DNA from: Tabrizicola soli
GTDB lineage: Bacteria > Pseudomonadota > Alphaproteobacteria > Rhodobacterales > Rhodobacteraceae
Reading direction: 5' to 3'
Length of the DNA stretch: 64,000 nucleotides
Assembly: GCF_015999335.1 (NCBI RefSeq)
Contig: NZ_JAEACP010000002.1
Span: 186,001-250,000, forward strand
Part shown: piece after piece, positions 60,263-64,000 of the stretch
Layout of the letters: every line of letters begins with the position of its first letter
How positions within the stretch are numbered: position 1 is the first letter of the stretch
Position numbers and translations under genes: made by a program
The notes under the pieces: model-generated
The model's input: the letters and a program-made list of their open reading frames with translations, nothing else
Told to the model about the DNA's origin: nothing
The model's database searches: none

Positions 60263-60669
60263 CGGCTTACCTGCTGGATCCAGTCGTTGAGGTTGTAGAA
60301 GGTGGTGATGCGGGAGATCAGGCCGTCGCGGATCTCGAAGAAGCCGCCGGCGGGCAGGAGGTAGCTCTGGCCCTTCGCCTCGGGCAGGCCGGGGTCGGTC
60401 TTGAGATATTCGCCATGGACCATGAACTCGGCCGCGCCGCGGGTGCCCTCGTCATTGGCGAAGATCACCATGTCCTTGAGTTGCTCGCGGTAGCTGACGC
60501 CCATGTGGCCGCAGAATTCGGCGAACTTCTCCTTGCCGATCCGGTGGCCGGCCTCGTTCACCCGGTGCTCGATGTCGTCGGTCAGGCAGGCGAGCATCCC
60601 CCGCGCGTCGCCGGCATTGAAGGCGTCGTAATAGCGGCGGATCAGGGCAAGGGCGTCGGTGCGGGTCAT
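60259..60669 (-). CDS. SnoaL/NTF2-like ketosteroid isomerase-related protein
   Basis: 136 residues, NTF2 fold: LIRRYYDAFNAGDARGMLACL at the start, then DIEHRVNEAGHRIGKEKFAEFC and FFEIRDGLISRITTFYNLNDW at the end. This fits the ketosteroid isomerase-related family of unknown substrate. It overlaps the GNAT gene (same operon). ATG 60669 has a weak GGAAA site. Confidence 0.88.
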   Translation of the reverse strand: MTRTDALALIRRYYDAFNAGDARGMLACLTDDIEHRVNEAGHRIGKEKFAEFCGHMGVSYREQLKDMVIFANDEGTRGAAEFMVHGEYLKTDPGLPEAKGQSYLLPAGGFFEIRDGLISRITTFYNLNDWIQQVSR

Positions 60670-60881
60670 GGCGGTTTCCTTTCGCGGGGGGAGAGTAGCC
60701 GGGTGGCCGGGGGTTTCCAAGCCGGAGGGGACGGATTGCGGCCCGAAAGCGACCTGCGGGAGTGCCCGCGCGCGGGCGGGCGGGCGGATGCTGCAAGATC
60801 AAGGAGTTGCGGTGTCGCGTCAAGGAACTGGAAAGGAGCCGGAGGGAGGGGCCCGATGAACCCGGCCCGGTCCCGGCGGGG

Positions 60882-60913
60882 GCGTAGGGTGGGCAATATT
60901 GCCCAGCTTACGC
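60882..60913. repeat. REP-like imperfect palindrome at the 3' end of the phosphatase gene
   Basis: Left arm 60882-60897 (GCGTAGGGTGGGCAAT) and right arm 60898-60913 match as inverted repeats at 14 of 16 positions; the inner 16 bases are perfect. The TAA stop of the phosphatase gene (60908-60910 on the minus strand) lies in the right arm. It shares GCGTAGGGTG with the element at 61951-61982. Probably a terminator or REP-type element. Confidence 0.7.
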
Positions 60914-61396
60914 GGGATCGGCATCGGAACCGGCACCGTCGCCGGTCTCGGCGGGGGGGCCGAAGCGGGCCAGCATCCGGTCGCGGATCTGGTCGCGGGC
61001 CTGGCGGTAGGCGGCAAGCTTGGCCTCGCGCGTCTCGCCAAGGCCGGTGGGATCGAGGATCGGCCAATATTCGATGTCGAGGTGATGAAAGCGCGTCAAC
61101 TCCAGCGCCATGCGCTGCGAGGCGGGCGAGAGGGCGACGATCAGGTCGTATTGCGACAGGTCGTCGCCCCAGTCGCGCATTTCCTCGAAGCTGCGCGAGC
61201 GGTGGCGGGCAAGCTCGATCCCCAGTTCCTTGCAGACCGCGACGGTGAAGCCGTCGATCTCCATGTCGTTCTTCACCCCGGCCGACTGCACATAGGCGCG
61301 CTGGCCGTAGAGCTTTTTCATCAGGCCCTCCGCCATGGGCGAGCGGACGGCATTGTGATCGCAACAGAACAGCACCGATTGCGGAAAGTCGCCCAA
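60908..61396 (-). CDS. Low molecular weight phosphatase-like protein
   Basis: 162 residues. The P-loop C-x5-R-S is CDHNAVRS (C12, R18) after SVLFC, near the N-terminus as in low molecular weight tyrosine phosphatases and arsenate reductases. LDPTGLGETREAKL supplies the general-acid Asp-Pro. The start is probably TTG at 61396, 3 bases after the UPF0262 stop. Its place in the hisD-UPF0262-phosphatase run is conserved in this family of bacteria. Substrate unknown. Confidence 0.88.
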   Translation of the reverse strand: MGDFPQSVLFCCDHNAVRSPMAEGLMKKLYGQRAYVQSAGVKNDMEIDGFTVAVCKELGIELARHRSRSFEEMRDWGDDLSQYDLIVALSPASQRMALELTRFHHLDIEYWPILDPTGLGETREAKLAAYRQARDQIRDRMLARFGPPAETGDGAGSDADPA

Positions 61397-61399
61397 GCT

Positions 61400-61876
61400 T
61401 CAGCCCCAGTGCAGGACACAGATCAGGGTGAAGAGACGCCGCGCGGTGTCGGTGTCGATCTCGGCCTTGCCCGAGAGCCTTTCGCGCAGGATCGACGCGC
61501 CTTCGTTGTGGATGCCGCGCCGCGCCATGTCGATGGCCTCGATCTGGCTGGGCGGCAGGCGCTTCACCGCGTCGAAATAGCTTTCGCAGATCTGGAAATA
61601 ATCCTTCACCACCTGGCGGAAGGGACCGAGCGACAGATGGAACTCCGCCGCCTTCGCCCCGTCCTCGGTGGCGATGTCGAAGACCAGCCGCCCCTCGCGG
61701 ATCGCCAGATGCAGCCGGTAGGGGCCGCGCGGCAGCTCGCGCTCGGTCCGGGGCGGCAGGGCGAAGGAGTTCTCCTCGAGCAGGTCGTAGATCGCGACGC
61801 GGCGTTCCTGCTCGATTTCCGGCGTGGGCCGGGCCAGGCCGTTTTCGTCGATCTCGATCTGGCAAAGGCGGTTCAT
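61400..61876 (-). CDS. UPF0262 family protein
   Basis: 158 residues with no signal or membrane segment. Blocks ERRVAIYDLLEENSF, YRLHLAIREGRLVFDI, GPFRQVVKDYFQICESYFDAVK and IDMARRGIHNEGASIL match the UPF0262 family of alphaproteobacteria. Function unknown; it lies between hisD and the phosphatase gene as in related genomes. Confidence 0.92.
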   Translation of the reverse strand: MNRLCQIEIDENGLARPTPEIEQERRVAIYDLLEENSFALPPRTERELPRGPYRLHLAIREGRLVFDIATEDGAKAAEFHLSLGPFRQVVKDYFQICESYFDAVKRLPPSQIEAIDMARRGIHNEGASILRERLSGKAEIDTDTARRLFTLICVLHWG

Positions 61877-61950
61877 GGCAAGGCATCCCCAGAGTTCCGC
61901 CCCTGATGCCCGACCTTTGGGCCATGGGTCAAGCGCGATGGCCGGGATCG

Positions 61951-61982
61951 GGCGTAGGGTGCGCTACAGCGCACCTTATCCG
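61951..61982. repeat. REP-like palindrome at the 3' end of hisD
   Basis: GGTGCGCT (61958-61965) and AGCGCACC (61968-61975) are exact arms around AC; the outer parts (GGCGTAG at 61951-61957 against TTATCCG at 61976-61982) pair only partly. The hisD stop TAA is 61976-61978 on the minus strand, directly before the inner stem. Same GGCGTAGGGTG opening as the element at 60882. Confidence 0.7.
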
Positions 61983-63277
61983 TTCAGCCGGTCAAGCCGC
62001 GCCCGGACCGAAAGCCCATGTGCCTGCAGGCTTTCGCTGGTCGCCAGTCGTTCGGCGGCGGGGCCGATCGCTTTCAGCGCCTCGGGCGTCATCTTCGCCA
62101 GCGTGGTGCGCTTCAGGAAGTCGAGCGCGGAGAGCCCCGAGGAGAAGCGGGCCGAACGGGCGGTGGGCAGCACATGGTTCGGGCCGCCGACATAGTCGCC
62201 GATGGCCTCGGGCGTGTACTGGCCAAGGAAGATCGCGCCGGCATGGGTGATCTCGCGGGCAAGGCCCTCGGGGTCGGGCACGCAGAGCTCCAGGTGTTCC
62301 GGGGCGACGCGGTTGGAGAGGCGGGCTGCCTCGGAAAGGTCGCGGGCAACGATCACCGCCCCGTTCGTCGCCCAGGAGGCCCCGGCGATGGCGCGGCGCT
62401 CCAGCGCCTCCAGCCGTCTGGCGACGGCTTTCGCCACCGCCTCGCCGAAAGCGGCGCTGTCGGTGACCAGGATCGACTGCGCGCTTTCGTCGTGTTCGGC
62501 TTGGGAGAGGAGGTCGAGCGCGATCCAGTCGGGATCGTTGTCGGCGTCGGCGATGACCAGGATTTCCGAGGGACCGGCGATCATGTCGATGCCGACGCGG
62601 CCGAAGACCCGGCGCTTGGCGGCGGCGACGAAGGCGTTGCCAGGGCCGGTGATCTTGTCGACCGGGGCGATGGTCCCGGTCCCGTAGGCCAGGGCCGCGA
62701 TCGCCTGCGCGCCGCCGATGCGGTAGACGGTGTCGACCCCGGCGATGCGGGCGGCGAGAAGGACGAGGGGGTTCACCTTGCCATCCGGCGTCGGGCAGGC
62801 GATGACGAGGCGTTCGACGCCCGCGACCTTGGCCGGGATCGCGTTCATCAGCACGCTGGAGGGATAGGAGGCCAGCCCGCCGGGGACATAAAGCCCGGCG
62901 GCGGAAACCGGGGTCCAGCGCCAGCCGAGCATGGCGCCGGCGCTGTCGGTCCAGCTTTCGTCCTGCGGCTTTTGCCGCGCGTGGTAGGCGCGGATCCGCT
63001 CGGCCGCGAGTTCGAGGGCGTCGCGGTCCTCGGGCCGGACCTTGGCGATCTCGGCGTCGATCTCGGCCGGGGAGAAGGCGAGGGTCTCCGATGTCAGCGC
63101 CAGGCGGTCGAAGCGTTGGGTGAGCTCGATCACCGCCTGGTCGCCGCGGGCCCGGACATCGGCGATGATCGCGGCGACGGCCTGGTCGACATCCTCGGCC
63201 TCCTCGCGCTTCTGGCCGAGAAGGGTCTGGAAGGCGGCCTCGAAGCCTGCGTCGGCAGTGTTCAGGAATACGGGCAT
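61976..63277 (-). CDS. hisD: Histidinol dehydrogenase
   Basis: 433 residues, last enzyme of histidine synthesis (histidinol to histidine with two NAD+, Zn-dependent). Landmarks: YVPGGLASYPSSVLMNAIPA, GTGTIAPVDKITGPGN, DMIAGPSEILVIAD, DLLSQAEHDESAQ (Zn ligands Gln and His), NRVAPEHLEL (catalytic Glu-His) and GPNHVLPT. It stands away from other his genes, in the murA-DUF2948-hisD arrangement typical of this group. Confidence 0.97.
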   Translation of the reverse strand: MPVFLNTADAGFEAAFQTLLGQKREEAEDVDQAVAAIIADVRARGDQAVIELTQRFDRLALTSETLAFSPAEIDAEIAKVRPEDRDALELAAERIRAYHARQKPQDESWTDSAGAMLGWRWTPVSAAGLYVPGGLASYPSSVLMNAIPAKVAGVERLVIACPTPDGKVNPLVLLAARIAGVDTVYRIGGAQAIAALAYGTGTIAPVDKITGPGNAFVAAAKRRVFGRVGIDMIAGPSEILVIADADNDPDWIALDLLSQAEHDESAQSILVTDSAAFGEAVAKAVARRLEALERRAIAGASWATNGAVIVARDLSEAARLSNRVAPEHLELCVPDPEGLAREITHAGAIFLGQYTPEAIGDYVGGPNHVLPTARSARFSSGLSALDFLKRTTLAKMTPEALKAIGPAAERLATSESLQAHGLSVRARLDRLNG

Positions 63278-63360
63278 CGGAGCCTCCGGGCTGGTCGGGC
63301 GTCAGATAACGCGGCGGGACCGCGGGCTCAAGGCCGATGGCGGGACGGCGGAGGCCGGGC

Positions 63361-63427
63361 GCGATTTCTTCGAAGAAATCGCCTCGGAGCCTTTTAAGGC
63401 TCCGGTCCGGAATTTCTCGAATTCCGG
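63361..63427. repeat. Three consecutive hairpins between DUF2948 and hisD
   Basis: 63361-63382 is a perfect 22-base palindrome (GCGATTTCTTC and its complement). 63385-63393 pairs with 63396-63404 (9-base arms, TT centre). 63407-63414 pairs with 63420-63427 (8-base arms, 5-base centre). They lie in the gap between the DUF2948 stop (63436) and the hisD start (63277). The first has the same GCGATTTC opening as the hairpins at 422-465. Confidence 0.75.
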
Positions 63428-63435
63428 TCGCGTGG

Positions 63436-64000
<565 letters not shown>

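Noticed and set aside
60765-60785. GGGC-type short tandem repeat upstream of the SnoaL-like gene, considered as a phase-variation tract
   Set aside because: Only about three units, not in a coding start or promoter spacer, and within ordinary GC-rich sequence.

Overview
The window is chromosomal DNA of a high-GC alphaproteobacterium, most probably a member of the Rhodobacteraceae close to Paracoccus or Rhodobacter. This rests on gene content and order: murA - DUF2948 - hisD - UPF0262 - phosphatase with infA - maf - RNase E/G - yacG nearby, DUF3572 next to pleD, an OxyR divergent from katG, and a bhcR/bhcA pair. No read-based or database check was possible.

Layout. 1-3125: amidase fragment, a non-pyrrolysine MttB-type methyltransferase, a HAD phosphatase and DUF3572. 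3247-6631: a PleD diguanylate cyclase, then an ECF sigma factor module with an EF-hand protein, a membrane partner and a Metal_resist protein. 6812-15746: housekeeping and envelope genes (DUF983, Nudix, desaturase with divergent XRE regulator, two lipoproteins, aldo/keto reductase, SDR, YceI/cytochrome b561, metG). 15934-24870: small membrane proteins, an FAD oxidoreductase, copper genes behind oxyR, katG, a zinc alcohol dehydrogenase with an SRPBCC protein, and a GlxA-type regulator.

25198-36785 is the most unusual part. A tight five-gene minus-strand operon encodes a processive GT2 synthase fused to GH18-like and deacetylase-like domains, a Tat-exported DUF3131 protein, two secreted NodB-type deacetylase-like proteins, and a 1183-residue protein that joins an OpgB/LtaS-type phosphoglycerol transferase to a glycerophosphodiesterase domain flanked by two copies of an ILEI/FAM3-like domain. 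I read it as a candidate exopolysaccharide system whose product carries, and may lose, phosphoglycerol groups. A lysozyme-like gene converges on it.

37028-46336: an aminotransferase and IclR regulator that look like bhcA/bhcR without bhcBCD, a DUF411 protein, a TctCBA tricarboxylate transporter, a periplasmic binding protein and a TctDE two-component system. Three 11-bp-phased direct repeats lie between the last two. 46337-57415 is a decaying accessory region ending at a tRNA-Phe gene. It holds a TetR gene and a flavin monooxygenase that both lost their 5' ends in one apparent deletion, an intact branched-chain-type ABC transporter with hydroxyquinol dioxygenase and a tautomerase-like gene, an IS110-type transposase remnant, a frameshifted permease, an XRE regulator and a GcvT-family gene. 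57551-64000 returns to the conserved core: yacG, RNase E/G, maf, infA, GNAT/SnoaL-like pair, phosphatase, UPF0262, hisD, DUF2948, murA. Several intergenic palindromes occur, some supplying the stop codon of the adjacent gene.
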